From JBJXHB01 sp046160725 (GTDB taxonomy: Bacteria; Pseudomonadota; Gammaproteobacteria; Burkholderiales; Burkholderiaceae_C): DNA of 18,429 nucleotides. The translations under genes and the position numbers were made by a program. A model generated the notes under the pieces. That model was not told the origin of the DNA. It worked only from the letters and a program-made list of their open reading frames with translations, and ran no database searches. The DNA lies in contig JBJXHB010000110.1 in NCBI GenBank assembly GCA_046160725.1, forward strand, positions 1 through 18,429. The letters are read 5' to 3'. Shown piece by piece: positions 1 to 7,348 of this stretch (position 1 is its first letter; every line of letters begins with the position of its first letter).

Positions 1-40
1 CTCGCGGCGCCTTGGCGGCCGCTGTCGGGGCCGCGGGGGT

Positions 41-71
41 CTGCGGTCTGGCGCATGGCGCCTGGCCGCAG
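41..71. repeat. Hairpin downstream of petC
   Basis: Arms CTGCGG/CCGCAG enclose a 3x3 internal loop and a second stem GGCGC/GCGCC with a 3-nt loop. It begins 8 nt past the petC stop. There is no T-tract, so it is not a classical intrinsic terminator; it could stabilise the 3' end of the pet mRNA or assist termination. The remainder of 1-79 shows no recognisable gene. Confidence 0.4.
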
Positions 72-79
72 CAGGGGGC

Positions 80-844
80 TTACTTGATGTCTTTCCAGAA
101 CGCCGCGTTCAGGCGCCAGGCGATCACGATGAACAGGCCCACAAACAGCAGGACCCAGACACCCGCGCGGACCCGGGTGCCCTGCGACGGCTCGCCCATC
201 CACTGCATGTAGGCAACCAGGTCGGCCATGGCACTGTCGTAGGCCCGCTTGTCCATCGACCCAGGGCTGACCATCTCGAAGCCCTTGAAGACCTCAACCT
301 TGCGGCTTTTGTCGTGGGCATCGACCTGCTGCTCGAAGATGGCTCGCTGCACACCCTGCAGCTCCCACAGCGCATGTGGCATGCCAACGCTGGGGAAGGC
401 GAGGTTGTTCCAGCCGGTGGCCTTGCTGTCGTCCTTGTAGAAGGTGCGCAGATAGGTGTAGAGGTAGTCGGCACCACTGCCCTGACCACTGGCCCGCGAA
501 CGCGCAACGACGCTGAGGTCCGGTGGCAGGCCACCGAACCACTCTTTCGCCTGCTTCGGGTCGAGCGAGACTTTCATCAACTCGCCGACCTTGTCGCCCG
601 CAAACAGCAGGTTCTTCTTGATCTGGTCGTCGGTCAGGCCGATGTCGCGCATGCGGTTGTAGCGCGCGAACGCTGCGGCATGGCAGTTCAGGCAGTAGTT
701 GGAAAACAGGCGGGCGCCGTTCTGCAGCGCGGCCATGTCGTTCATGCGCTCGGTGGGAAAGCGGTCCAACGGGTGGCCGGCTTCGGCCGCCGACGCGACA
801 CCCGAGCACAGCAGGGCCAGGATGGCCAACAGACGCTTCAACAT
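80..844 (-). CDS. petC: Cytochrome c1 of the bc1 complex
   Basis: This is the haem c subunit of the cytochrome bc1 complex; it passes electrons from the Rieske centre to soluble cytochrome c on the periplasmic side. The chosen ATG at 844 gives 254 aa and follows a GGAG site 9 nt upstream. A longer reading starting at 907 would overlap petB and lacks support. Visible features are a Sec-type signal peptide (about 1-20), the haem-binding CLNCH at 51-55, a PPDLS motif at 107-111, a likely axial-ligand Met155 in GMPHALWE, and a C-terminal membrane anchor at about 227-245 followed by a short basic tail. It is the last gene of petA-petB-petC, 16 nt after petB. A GC hairpin lies just beyond the stop. 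Family assignment is secure. Confidence 0.96.
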   Translation of the reverse strand: MLKRLLAILALLCSGVASAAEAGHPLDRFPTERMNDMAALQNGARLFSNYCLNCHAAAFARYNRMRDIGLTDDQIKKNLLFAGDKVGELMKVSLDPKQAKEWFGGLPPDLSVVARSRASGQGSGADYLYTYLRTFYKDDSKATGWNNLAFPSVGMPHALWELQGVQRAIFEQQVDAHDKSRKVEVFKGFEMVSPGSMDKRAYDSAMADLVAYMQWMGEPSQGTRVRAGVWVLLFVGLFIVIAWRLNAAFWKDIK

Positions 845-860
845 GTTGCGATGCTCCGGC

Positions 861-2264
861 TCAATGGGCTTCGAAGGTGACCCGGTCGGGCACCGCCTTG
901 AACGCACCGATGCGGCTCCACCACGGCATCAGCAGGAAGAACCCAAAGTAGAACAGCGTGCCGATCTGCGCCACCAGCGTCCGGCCGTCCGACGGCGGCT
1001 TGATGCCCAGGTAACCCAGCACCACGAAGAAGACGACGAAGAGCAGGTAGAGGTACAGGTGCCAGGTCGGGCGGTAGCGGATGGACTTGACCGGGCTGCG
1101 GTCCAGCCAGGGCAGGAAGAACAGGATCACCACTGCACCACCCATCACCGCCACGCCCCAGAACTTGGCGTCGAAAGTCTTGAGCAGGGCAATCGCGACC
1201 ACGGCGAAGGCAACGGCGATGCCCTTGCCGAGACCGGACAGGCCGCCGAGCAACACCGCGGTCACAGCGCCGAGCGCCACGATCACGCACAGCACGTTGA
1301 TCATCGGGTCGGTCGTGGCGCGCAGCATCGAGTAGTACGGTGTGAAGTACCAGACCGGCGCAATGTGCGCCGGCGTCTTCAGTGGGTCGGCAGGAATGAA
1401 ATTGTTGTATTCCAGGAAGTAGCCGCCCATCTCCGGGCCAAGGAAGACGATGGCCAGGAACACCAGCATGAACACGCTGACACCCAGCAGGTCGTGCACC
1501 GTGTAGTAGGGATGGAACGGTATGCCGTCCAGCGGCTTGCCATCCTTGTCCTTGCGGGCCTTGATCTCGACGCCGTCCGGGTTGTTCGAGCCCACGTCGT
1601 GCAGCGCAAAGATGTGCGCCACGACCAAACCCAACAGCACCAGAGGGACCGCAATGACGTGGAACGCGAAGAAGCGGTTCAGCGTCGCGTCGCCGACCAC
1701 ATAGTCGCCGCGGATCAGCAGCGCCAGGTCGGGCCCGATGAGGGGCACGGCGGCAAACAGGTTGACGATCACCTGCGCGCCCCAGTAGCTCATCTGGCCC
1801 CACGGAAGCAGATAGCCGAAGAAGGCCTCCGCCATCAGGCACAGGAAGATCAGGCAGCCGAAGATCCAGACCAGCTCGCGCGGCTTGCGGTAGCTGCCGT
1901 AAAGCATGCCCCGCCACATGTGCAGGTACACGACGATGAAGAAGGCGCTGGCGCCGGTGGAGTGGAGGTAGCGGATGAACCAGCCGCCCGGCACGTCGCG
2001 CATGATGTACTCGACCGACGCAAAGGCCGTGGCCGCATCCGGCTTGTAGTGCATCACCAGGAAGATCCCAGTGACGATCTGGATCACCAGCACCAGCAGC
2101 GCCAGCGAGCCGAAGAAATACCAGAAATTGAAGTTCTTCGGAGCGTAGTACTCCGACATGTGCGTCTTGTACGCAGCGAACGCGGTCGGAAACCGGTTCT
2201 CGACCCAGGTCGTCGCCTGCACCGCCATCGAGGCGCCGGCGGGAGCTTCCTTGAAATCAGCCAT
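861..2264 (-). CDS. petB: Cytochrome b of the bc1 complex
   Basis: This is the membrane-embedded dihaem subunit of ubiquinol:cytochrome c reductase, which oxidises ubiquinol at the Qo site and reduces quinone at the Qi site. The protein is 467 aa, typical of betaproteobacterial cytochrome b and longer than the mitochondrial form. Haem ligands are visible as His101/His115 (helix with LHSTGAS...YLHMWRG) and His202/His217 (AFHVIAVP...VAHIFALH). Multiple hydrophobic helices follow, including C-terminal ones absent from short homologues. The Qo-site motif reads PVWY at 303-306 rather than the classical PEWY. The ATG at 2264 has an AGGA site 7-8 nt upstream. It lies 36 nt after petA and 16 nt before petC, so the three genes are probably cotranscribed. 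Confidence 0.97.
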   Translation of the reverse strand: MADFKEAPAGASMAVQATTWVENRFPTAFAAYKTHMSEYYAPKNFNFWYFFGSLALLVLVIQIVTGIFLVMHYKPDAATAFASVEYIMRDVPGGWFIRYLHSTGASAFFIVVYLHMWRGMLYGSYRKPRELVWIFGCLIFLCLMAEAFFGYLLPWGQMSYWGAQVIVNLFAAVPLIGPDLALLIRGDYVVGDATLNRFFAFHVIAVPLVLLGLVVAHIFALHDVGSNNPDGVEIKARKDKDGKPLDGIPFHPYYTVHDLLGVSVFMLVFLAIVFLGPEMGGYFLEYNNFIPADPLKTPAHIAPVWYFTPYYSMLRATTDPMINVLCVIVALGAVTAVLLGGLSGLGKGIAVAFAVVAIALLKTFDAKFWGVAVMGGAVVILFFLPWLDRSPVKSIRYRPTWHLYLYLLFVVFFVVLGYLGIKPPSDGRTLVAQIGTLFYFGFFLLMPWWSRIGAFKAVPDRVTFEAH

Positions 2265-2300
2265 GAGGGTGTCCTGTGCGTGGTTGCCGTCGACGGGCCA

Positions 2301-2900
2301 TCAGGCCTTCTTGTCCTCGCCGATCAGGATCACCGAATCGGACAGGTACATGTGCGGCGGCACCTCCAGGTTGTCCGGCGCCGGCTTGTTCTTGTACACA
2401 CGGCCGGCCATGTCGAAGGTCGAGCCGTGGCAGGGGCAGAGGAAGCCACCGCCCCAGTCCTCCGGCAGCGAAGGCTGTGCGCCGGTCTGGAACTTGTCGA
2501 TCGGCGAACAACCCAGGTGGGAGCAGATGCCAACCGCCACCAGCACCTCGGGCTTGATCGAGCGATGCAGGTTGCGCGCGTACTCGGGCGTCAGCTCGCC
2601 CGGGTTGCGCTTGGACGACGGATCGGCCACCTGGGTTTCGGTCTTGGCCAGCGAGTCCAGCTGGTCCTTGGTGCGCCGGACGATCCACACCGGCTTGCCG
2701 CGCCACTCCACGACCAGTTTCTCACCCGGCTTCAGGGCGCTGATGTCGGCCTCGACGGCCGCGCCGGCCGCCTTGGCGCGCTCGGACGGGGTGAAGCTGG
2801 CAACGAACGGGACCGCGGTGGCAACGCCGCCGACAGCGCCGGCGCCGCAGGTGATGGCTATCCAGGTCCGACGACTCTGGTCCACTTCGGGCTGACTCAT
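2301..2900 (-). CDS. petA: Rieske iron-sulfur subunit of the bc1 complex
   Basis: This [2Fe-2S] protein takes the first electron from ubiquinol and delivers it to cytochrome c1. The start is ATG 2900, preceded by a GGAAGGGA ribosome-binding site; it gives 199 aa. A reading 30 codons longer exists but would begin upstream of this site. The N-terminus carries a Tat-like signal anchor (S-R-R-T-W at 9-13, then a hydrophobic stretch to about 36). Cluster-binding motifs are CSHLGC (126-131) and CPCHGS (155-160), with the two Cys and two His ligands intact. It is the first gene of petABC. The Tat translocase that normally inserts Rieske proteins is encoded in the same window (tatABC, 8564-10192). 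A TAGAAT -10-like box lies at 2965-2970. Confidence 0.97.
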   Translation of the reverse strand: MSQPEVDQSRRTWIAITCGAGAVGGVATAVPFVASFTPSERAKAAGAAVEADISALKPGEKLVVEWRGKPVWIVRRTKDQLDSLAKTETQVADPSSKRNPGELTPEYARNLHRSIKPEVLVAVGICSHLGCSPIDKFQTGAQPSLPEDWGGGFLCPCHGSTFDMAGRVYKNKPAPDNLEVPPHMYLSDSVILIGEDKKA

Positions 2901-2964
2901 GGAATCCCTTCCAGGATGGGGAACGGCGCACAACGCCGGAAAAACCTGTTGCAGGCAACCGGCG

Positions 2965-2970
2965 ATTCTA
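2965..2970 (-). promoter_or_regulatory. Candidate -10 box for petABC
   Basis: The minus strand reads TAGAAT (5 of 6 matches to TATAAT) followed by CGCC, 64 nt upstream of the petA start. No good TTGACA-like element is visible at 16-18 nt spacing. The same TAGAATCGCC string occurs upstream of tatA. This is a prediction only. Confidence 0.35.
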
Positions 2971-3010
2971 GCGGAGCCCACCAAGCCCACAGACTGGGCC
3001 CTGTCCCGGC

Positions 3011-3038
3011 TTGACCATGCCGGGTCCCCGCCGATACT
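3011..3038 (+). promoter_or_regulatory. Candidate sigma-70 promoter of mscL
   Basis: TTGACC (3011-3016, 5 of 6 to consensus) is followed after 16 nt by GATACT (3033-3038, 4 of 6). This would start transcription near 3045, about 55 nt before mscL. The -35 box lies in the loop of an inverted repeat, CCCGGC (3005-3010) / GCCGGG (3019-3024), which could act as an operator. Confidence 0.4.
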
Positions 3039-3043
3039 GCACG

Positions 3044-3066
3044 CGGCGCCGGGATTTACGGCGCCG
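3044..3066. repeat. Inverted repeat in the mscL leader
   Basis: Perfect 7-bp arms CGGCGCC (3044-3050) and GGCGCCG (3060-3066) are separated by 9 nt. They lie just after the predicted mscL transcription start and about 21 nt ahead of its AGGAG ribosome-binding site. It could be an RNA hairpin or a protein-binding site; its function is unknown. Confidence 0.35.
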
Positions 3067-3099
3067 GGCCGTACCTCACAACACGCTAGGAGCAGTCAA

Positions 3100-3522
3100 A
3101 TGGGTTTCGCAACCGAGTTCAAAGAGTTTGCGATGAAGGGCAACGTTGTCGATCTCGCCGTCGGCGTGATCATCGGCGGCGCCTTCGGCAAGATCGTCGA
3201 TTCCCTGGTGGGCGACGTGATCATGCCGGTGGTCGGGCGCATCTTCGGCGGCCTGGACTTCAACAACTACTTCATCCCGTTGGCCGGCCAGACAGCGACG
3301 ACGCTGGTCGAGGCCAAGAAGGCCGGCGCGGTGCTGGCGTACGGCAGCTTCATCACCATTCTCATCAACTTCATCATCCTGGCCATGGTCATCTTCATGA
3401 TGATCAAGCAGATGAACCGGATGAAGCGCGAGACGCCAGCCCCGGCACCGGCCGCCCCGCCGCCACCGGCAGAGGACGTGGTCCTGTTGCGCGAGATCCG
3501 CGACGCCTTGACCAAGCGGTAA
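3100..3522 (+). CDS. mscL: Large-conductance mechanosensitive channel MscL
   Basis: MscL forms a homo-pentameric inner-membrane pore that opens under membrane tension and releases solutes during hypo-osmotic shock. The ATG at 3100 has AGGAG 8 nt upstream and gives 140 aa, close to the 136 aa of the E. coli protein. The N-terminal segment FKEFAMKGNVVDLAVGVIIG is the family signature leading into TM1 (about 14-45), with the conserved glycine/alanine face. TM2 lies at about 79-103. A proline/alanine-rich linker at 110-123 precedes the charged C-terminal helix (EDVVLLREIRDALTKR), which bundles in the cytoplasm. It is divergent from petA and probably monocistronic, since a strong palindrome follows. 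Confidence 0.97.
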   Translation: MGFATEFKEFAMKGNVVDLAVGVIIGGAFGKIVDSLVGDVIMPVVGRIFGGLDFNNYFIPLAGQTATTLVEAKKAGAVLAYGSFITILINFIILAMVIFMMIKQMNRMKRETPAPAPAAPPPPAEDVVLLREIRDALTKR

Positions 3523-3559
3523 GCGGGCGTTACCGCGCCACCCGGCGCCGGGTGGCGCG
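3516..3559. repeat. Overlapping hairpins after mscL (candidate terminator)
   Basis: A perfect 26-bp palindrome with arms CGCGCCACCCGGC and GCCGGGTGGCGCG lies at 3534-3559, starting 11 nt after the mscL stop. A second inverted repeat, GCGGTAA (3516-3522) / TTACCGC (3530-3536), includes the stop codon and shares three bases with the palindrome, so the two stems cannot both form fully. No T-run follows. The remaining spacer to the DUF1631 start (about 150 bp) holds nothing else I can name. Confidence 0.5.
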
Positions 3560-3707
3560 ACACGTCGGGGCAAGGTGTCGAATTGCGACCGAATCAACAC
3601 ATTGTTGGTTACATGGCCTGACAGCCACGCTTCCATACTGACTGAGTGAAAAAGGGCTGCACGCCAACGCGCGGCCCGGCCCAGCAGCATTGGAAGTCAA
3701 CGTCGCC

Positions 3708-6227
3708 ATGTCCTCGTCCGCCGTCGCCCGGTTGCCGACCCACCTTGAAGGGGCGGTCCAGCGCGTGCAGATGGCCGCCCGCACGGCGGCCGAACGCACC
3801 GTGGACAGCCTCGGGCTGGCCGCCTTGTCGTCGGGCAATGTGTTCCAGCGCGACTCGCTGCTGGCCGCGCAGTTCGAACTGAATCGCAAGCTGGCGATCT
3901 TCACGTTGACCTTCAACGAGTCGTTGGACACGCAAGTTGCACGCAGCTTTGGCGGCCATGACAGCCAGCGGGACGAACCCGATGCCACGAGCTGGGATGC
4001 CCTGAGCCTGGTCGAAGACCATGAGGTGGAGATCCAGGTCAGTGCTGACCGCTTCGCCCTGGAGATCTCACATGCCTGCGAGTGGGAACTTCGCGAGCTG
4101 GAGGGCTATCTGGACTCGGCGCTAGGTGGACTTCGAAGTGGTGCCGACCGCAATCCGATCCGTCCCCAGGTGATCGGCCAGGCCATGCTGCGCGCCGTCG
4201 AGGCCGTGGCGGACCGGCCGGATGTCAAGAAGGTCATGAGCCAGGAGATCGGGCGCTCGCTGGCCAACGGCATGCGGCAGACCTATGTGGACATCGTCGC
4301 GGACATGCGCAGGGCCGGGCTGAAGTCCAGCGGCATGTCGGTGCGGCCCACTGAACACGGCGGCGCCGACCGTCGGTCATCCCGGCCTGGCGCGTTGCAC
4401 AGCCAGCCCGGGAACCTGGGCGAGGATGGCGGCGGACATGGCCCGGGCGGTGCGGGCGGGCACGGCGCAGCAGGCGTCCACCAGCTCACACCATCCGGCC
4501 GCTTGACGGGCGGCCCGTCCGGCGGCGCACCGGGAACAGGTGGGCCAGGCCGCGGCGGGGGCTCAGGTGCCGCCGGTGGCCATGGCGGCTTCGGCAGCAG
4601 CGGGGCTGGCGGCATGCACGACGGCGCCGGTGCCATGGGCCAGGTCGATCCGGCCTTGATGTCGTTGATCCGACGGTTGTCCATCCACGCGCCACCCTCC
4701 TGGCCCGCGGCCGATGGCGGCGAAGGTGCCGGCGACATGTCGGCGGCCTATGCCGGCGGCGCGGGCCGATCGGGCTGGGGCGATGCCGACGACGGCGGCG
4801 GCGCGCCGATGGCCGCGCCCAACCTGATCCAGGCCCACCGCGAGGAGCTTCGACAGGCTGCCACTGGCCAGCTCGACCACATGGTGATCGATGTGGTCAG
4901 CAGCCTGTTCGACCAGATCCTGTCGGACGCCTCGGTGCCGCCGCAGCTGGCACGCGAGATCGCCCGCCTGCAGCTGCCCGTGCTGCGGGCCGCGCTGGGC
5001 GACCGCAGCTTCTTCTCTTCGCGCCGCCATCCGGTGCGGCGCTTCGTCAACCGCATCGCATCGCTGGGATCGGCTTACGACGACTTCGACCAGCCCGAGG
5101 CGCGCGCCTTCGTGCAGCGGGTGCACGAGCTGGTGCAGCAGGTGGTGCAGGGTGACTTCGACCAGATCACCACCTATGAGTCGAAGCTCGAGGAACTGGA
5201 GGCCTTCGTCACCGACCAGGCCCGCCGACAGGCCCACGACGCCGGCGGTGCCGACGACCTGTTGGCCCGCAAGGAGGACCAGATCCGTATCGGCGAGCGC
5301 CTGGCCCAGACGCTGGAGCCCGAGCTCAAGTCATTGCCGGTGCCGGAGTTCCTCAGCAGTTTTCTGACCCAGCACTGGAGCCGGGCCATTGCGGCCGCCG
5401 AGCTCGACCCCAAGGCCGACCCGGCTCTTACCCAGCGCATGCGCCAGGCGGCACGCAGCCTGGTCATGAGCGTGCAGCCCAAGGGCGCACTGGACCAGCG
5501 GCAGGCCTTCCTGCGCGCCTTGCCGCAGCTGATGAAGGACATCAACCACGGCATGGAGCGCCTGCGCATGGCCGAGGACGCGCGGCGTGCCTTCTTTGCC
5601 AGCTTGCTGCCGGCCCATGCCGAGGCGCTCAAGGGCGGCGCCATGAGCACGCTGGACTACAACTTGCTGGCCAAGCGCGTGGAAGGTGTGTTCGGCATGG
5701 CGGTGCCCAAGGCGGCCGACCTGCCGCCGATCAGCGCCGCCACACTGCCGGTGCTGCGCGACGCCGTCGAGCCTGCGACCTTCAGTGCCGAGGAGGCGCA
5801 GGCCATTGGCCTGGTCGATGAGCGACAGGTCGACTGGAGCGGAACGGTCGACATCGACCTGGGTGCCGGCCCTGACGTCACGGCCGACGAGCTGCGCATC
5901 GACGGCCTGCCCGAGCCCGAGCCGGTCGAGGAGGCCAAGGGCCGGTCGCTGGCCGATGATGTGCAGATCGGCTTCGCGTACCGCATGCACCTGGAAGGCG
6001 CGTGGCACAAGGTGCGGCTCACCCATGTCAGCCCGGGCCGCACCTTTTTCGTCTTCAGCCATGGCCAGAAGAACCGGCGAATGGTGTCGCTGACCTATCG
6101 CATGCTGGCGCGGCTGTGCGATACGGAGCGCTTCCGCGCTTTCGAGAACGCCTACCTGATCGAGCGGGCCACGGCGCGCGCACGGCGTCAGCTGTCGTCG
6201 CTGGCACCCAAGGCCAAGGCCGCCTGA
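3708..6227 (+). CDS. DUF1631 family protein with glycine-rich centre
   Basis: The protein is about 839 aa and matches, by recognition, the DUF1631 family of beta/gammaproteobacteria, whose function is not established. It is predicted soluble: no signal peptide or membrane segment is visible. The N-terminal region (about 1-215) is helical and charged. Residues about 217-310 form a glycine-rich, low-complexity stretch, followed by a short ordered piece (VDPALMSLIRRLSIHAPP) and a second glycine-rich linker at about 332-365. A long helical region (366-660) follows. The C-terminus (about 755-835) has alternating hydrophobic strands (WHKVRLTHVSPGRTFFVF) resembling a PilZ-like beta-barrel, but I see no canonical c-di-GMP-binding RxxxR / DxSxxG pair. 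The start is probably ATG 3708 (GGAAG 11 nt upstream); an in-frame TTG at 3690 is less likely. It is monocistronic and convergent with pdxA. Confidence 0.8.
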   Translation: MSSSAVARLPTHLEGAVQRVQMAARTAAERTVDSLGLAALSSGNVFQRDSLLAAQFELNRKLAIFTLTFNESLDTQVARSFGGHDSQRDEPDATSWDALSLVEDHEVEIQVSADRFALEISHACEWELRELEGYLDSALGGLRSGADRNPIRPQVIGQAMLRAVEAVADRPDVKKVMSQEIGRSLANGMRQTYVDIVADMRRAGLKSSGMSVRPTEHGGADRRSSRPGALHSQPGNLGEDGGGHGPGGAGGHGAAGVHQLTPSGRLTGGPSGGAPGTGGPGRGGGSGAAGGHGGFGSSGAGGMHDGAGAMGQVDPALMSLIRRLSIHAPPSWPAADGGEGAGDMSAAYAGGAGRSGWGDADDGGGAPMAAPNLIQAHREELRQAATGQLDHMVIDVVSSLFDQILSDASVPPQLAREIARLQLPVLRAALGDRSFFSSRRHPVRRFVNRIASLGSAYDDFDQPEARAFVQRVHELVQQVVQGDFDQITTYESKLEELEAFVTDQARRQAHDAGGADDLLARKEDQIRIGERLAQTLEPELKSLPVPEFLSSFLTQHWSRAIAAAELDPKADPALTQRMRQAARSLVMSVQPKGALDQRQAFLRALPQLMKDINHGMERLRMAEDARRAFFASLLPAHAEALKGGAMSTLDYNLLAKRVEGVFGMAVPKAADLPPISAATLPVLRDAVEPATFSAEEAQAIGLVDERQVDWSGTVDIDLGAGPDVTADELRIDGLPEPEPVEEAKGRSLADDVQIGFAYRMHLEGAWHKVRLTHVSPGRTFFVFSHGQKNRRMVSLTYRMLARLCDTERFRAFENAYLIERATARARRQLSSLAPKAKAA

Positions 6228-6260
6228 GGCGTCAGCAAGGCCGCGGCAGGCCGCGCTTGA

Positions 6261-7280
6261 TCAGCCTGGCCTCCGCTGCGTAGCGCTGAGGCGGCGCGCC
6301 ATCTGCACCGCGGCGACCAGGCTGGACGGGTCGGCCTGACCGGTGCCGGCGATGTCGAAGGCCGTGCCATGGTCGGGGCTGGTGCGCACGAACGGCAGGC
6401 CCAGCGTCACATTGACGCCCTGCTCCACGCCCAGGTACTTCACCGGAATCAACCCATGGTCATGGGTCATGGCGACCACGATGTCGAAGGCACCGGGGTG
6501 TGCTGGCGGCGCATGGCGCGCACGCATGAAGACGGTGTCTGGCGCATACGGGCCGCTGGCATCGATGCCCAGGGCCTGCGCCCGCGCGATGGCCGGTGCA
6601 ATCAGGCGCAGTTCCTCGTCGCCGAAGAGACCACCCTCGCCGGCATGAGGATTCAGCCCGGCCACCGCGATGCGCGGCCGGTCCTGGCCCCATGCCGCCG
6701 CCGCCGCATGCGCGATGCGGATGGTCTGCAGGATGCTTTCCTCGTCCAGCGCGTCAATGGCCTTGCGCAGCGACAGGTGGATGGTCACCAGCACCACCTT
6801 CAGGGACTCATTGGCCAGCATCATGCGCACCGGCATGCCGCCGGCCAGTGCCTGCAGCATCTCGGTATGGCCGGGATGCCCGATGCCGGCTGCAGCCAGG
6901 GCCTCCTTGTGGATCGGCGCGGTGATCAGCGCACGGCCGGCCCCGCCCATCACCTGGGTGGCAGCCGCCTCGATACAGGCGGCGGCAGCGGTGCCGCCGG
7001 CGACGGCCACCCGGCCCATCGGCAGCGTGGCCAGCGTCGGGTCCAGCCCGGGCGGCTGCCAGACGGCCAAGGTGTTGGGCGGAGCACCGGCGCCCGGCGC
7101 GTCCAGCTGTGCCAGCGGCAGCCGCAGCCCACACTGCGCCGCCGCACGGCGCAGCACCGGTACCGACCCAACCACGACGGCGTCTGCCAGCTCACCAGCC
7201 GATGCGGCCTTGACGATGGTCTCGGGACCGATCCCGTAGGGGTCGCCCATCGAAACCAGCAGCGGTATTGCGTCGGTCAT
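6261..7280 (-). CDS. pdxA: 4-hydroxythreonine-4-phosphate dehydrogenase PdxA or paralogue
   Basis: PdxA oxidises 4-phosphohydroxy-L-threonine in the DXP-dependent route to pyridoxal 5'-phosphate, using NAD(P)+ and a divalent metal. The 339-aa length is normal. Family motifs are MGDPYGIGPE (11-20), the substrate-site GHTEML (137-142), and metal ligands His168 (TIHLSL), His212 (NPHAGEGG) and His273. The third site reads THDHG instead of the usual YHDQG. NVTLGLP and RTSPDHGTAFDIAGTG near the C-terminus are typical. Because several PdxA-like dehydrogenases act on other substrates (phospho-D-threonate, terephthalate dihydrodiol), the exact substrate is less certain than the fold. The ATG at 7280 has only a weak ribosome-binding site. 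The surA/ksgA neighbours often seen with pdxA are absent. Confidence 0.85.
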   Translation of the reverse strand: MTDAIPLLVSMGDPYGIGPETIVKAASAGELADAVVVGSVPVLRRAAAQCGLRLPLAQLDAPGAGAPPNTLAVWQPPGLDPTLATLPMGRVAVAGGTAAAACIEAAATQVMGGAGRALITAPIHKEALAAAGIGHPGHTEMLQALAGGMPVRMMLANESLKVVLVTIHLSLRKAIDALDEESILQTIRIAHAAAAAWGQDRPRIAVAGLNPHAGEGGLFGDEELRLIAPAIARAQALGIDASGPYAPDTVFMRARHAPPAHPGAFDIVVAMTHDHGLIPVKYLGVEQGVNVTLGLPFVRTSPDHGTAFDIAGTGQADPSSLVAAVQMARRLSATQRRPG

Positions 7281-7301
7281 GGTCAGGGTCTTGGCCGCGC
7301 A

Positions 7302-7319
7302 CGGTCCCGGGGCGGACCG
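7302..7319. promoter_or_regulatory. Inverted repeat between pdxA and the DegQ-like gene
   Basis: Arms CGGTCC (7302-7307) and GGACCG (7314-7319) are 6 bp each with a 6-nt spacer, in the middle of the 68-bp divergent region. A second near-palindrome, GCCGG/CCGGC around ATAATC, lies at 7325-7340. Either could be an operator; neither matches a binding site I recognise. Confidence 0.3.
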
Positions 7320-7328
7320 GGGCAGCCG

Positions 7329-7334
7329 GATAAT
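7329..7334 (+). promoter_or_regulatory. Candidate -10 box for the DegQ-like gene
   Basis: GATAAT (5 of 6 to TATAAT) ends 14 nt before the ATG at 7349. A start 6-8 nt downstream would leave a leader of only about 7-9 nt. No Shine-Dalgarno sequence precedes the ATG, which fits a very short leader. No convincing -35 element is visible. Confidence 0.35.
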
Positions 7335-7348
7335 CCCGGCCTCTCATC

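Noticed and set aside
1..79. Start of sspA, which often follows petC in betaproteobacteria
   Set aside because: The 79 bases show a hairpin but no reading frame resembling the SspA N-terminus; sspA may lie beyond the window.
699..3014. A 771-codon plus-strand reading frame opposite petC-petB-petA
   Set aside because: It is antisense to three well-supported genes, is rich in Arg, His and Gln as expected for the complement of GC-rich coding sequence, and resembles no family.
3690..3707. TTG at 3690 as the start of the DUF1631 protein
   Set aside because: TTG is rare and has no ribosome-binding site upstream; ATG 3708 is preceded by GGAAG, though spacing is a little long.
6228..6260. A bidirectional terminator between the DUF1631 gene and pdxA
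   Set aside because: The 33-bp gap is GC-rich, but I could not build a stem of more than a few consistent pairs and there is no T-tract.
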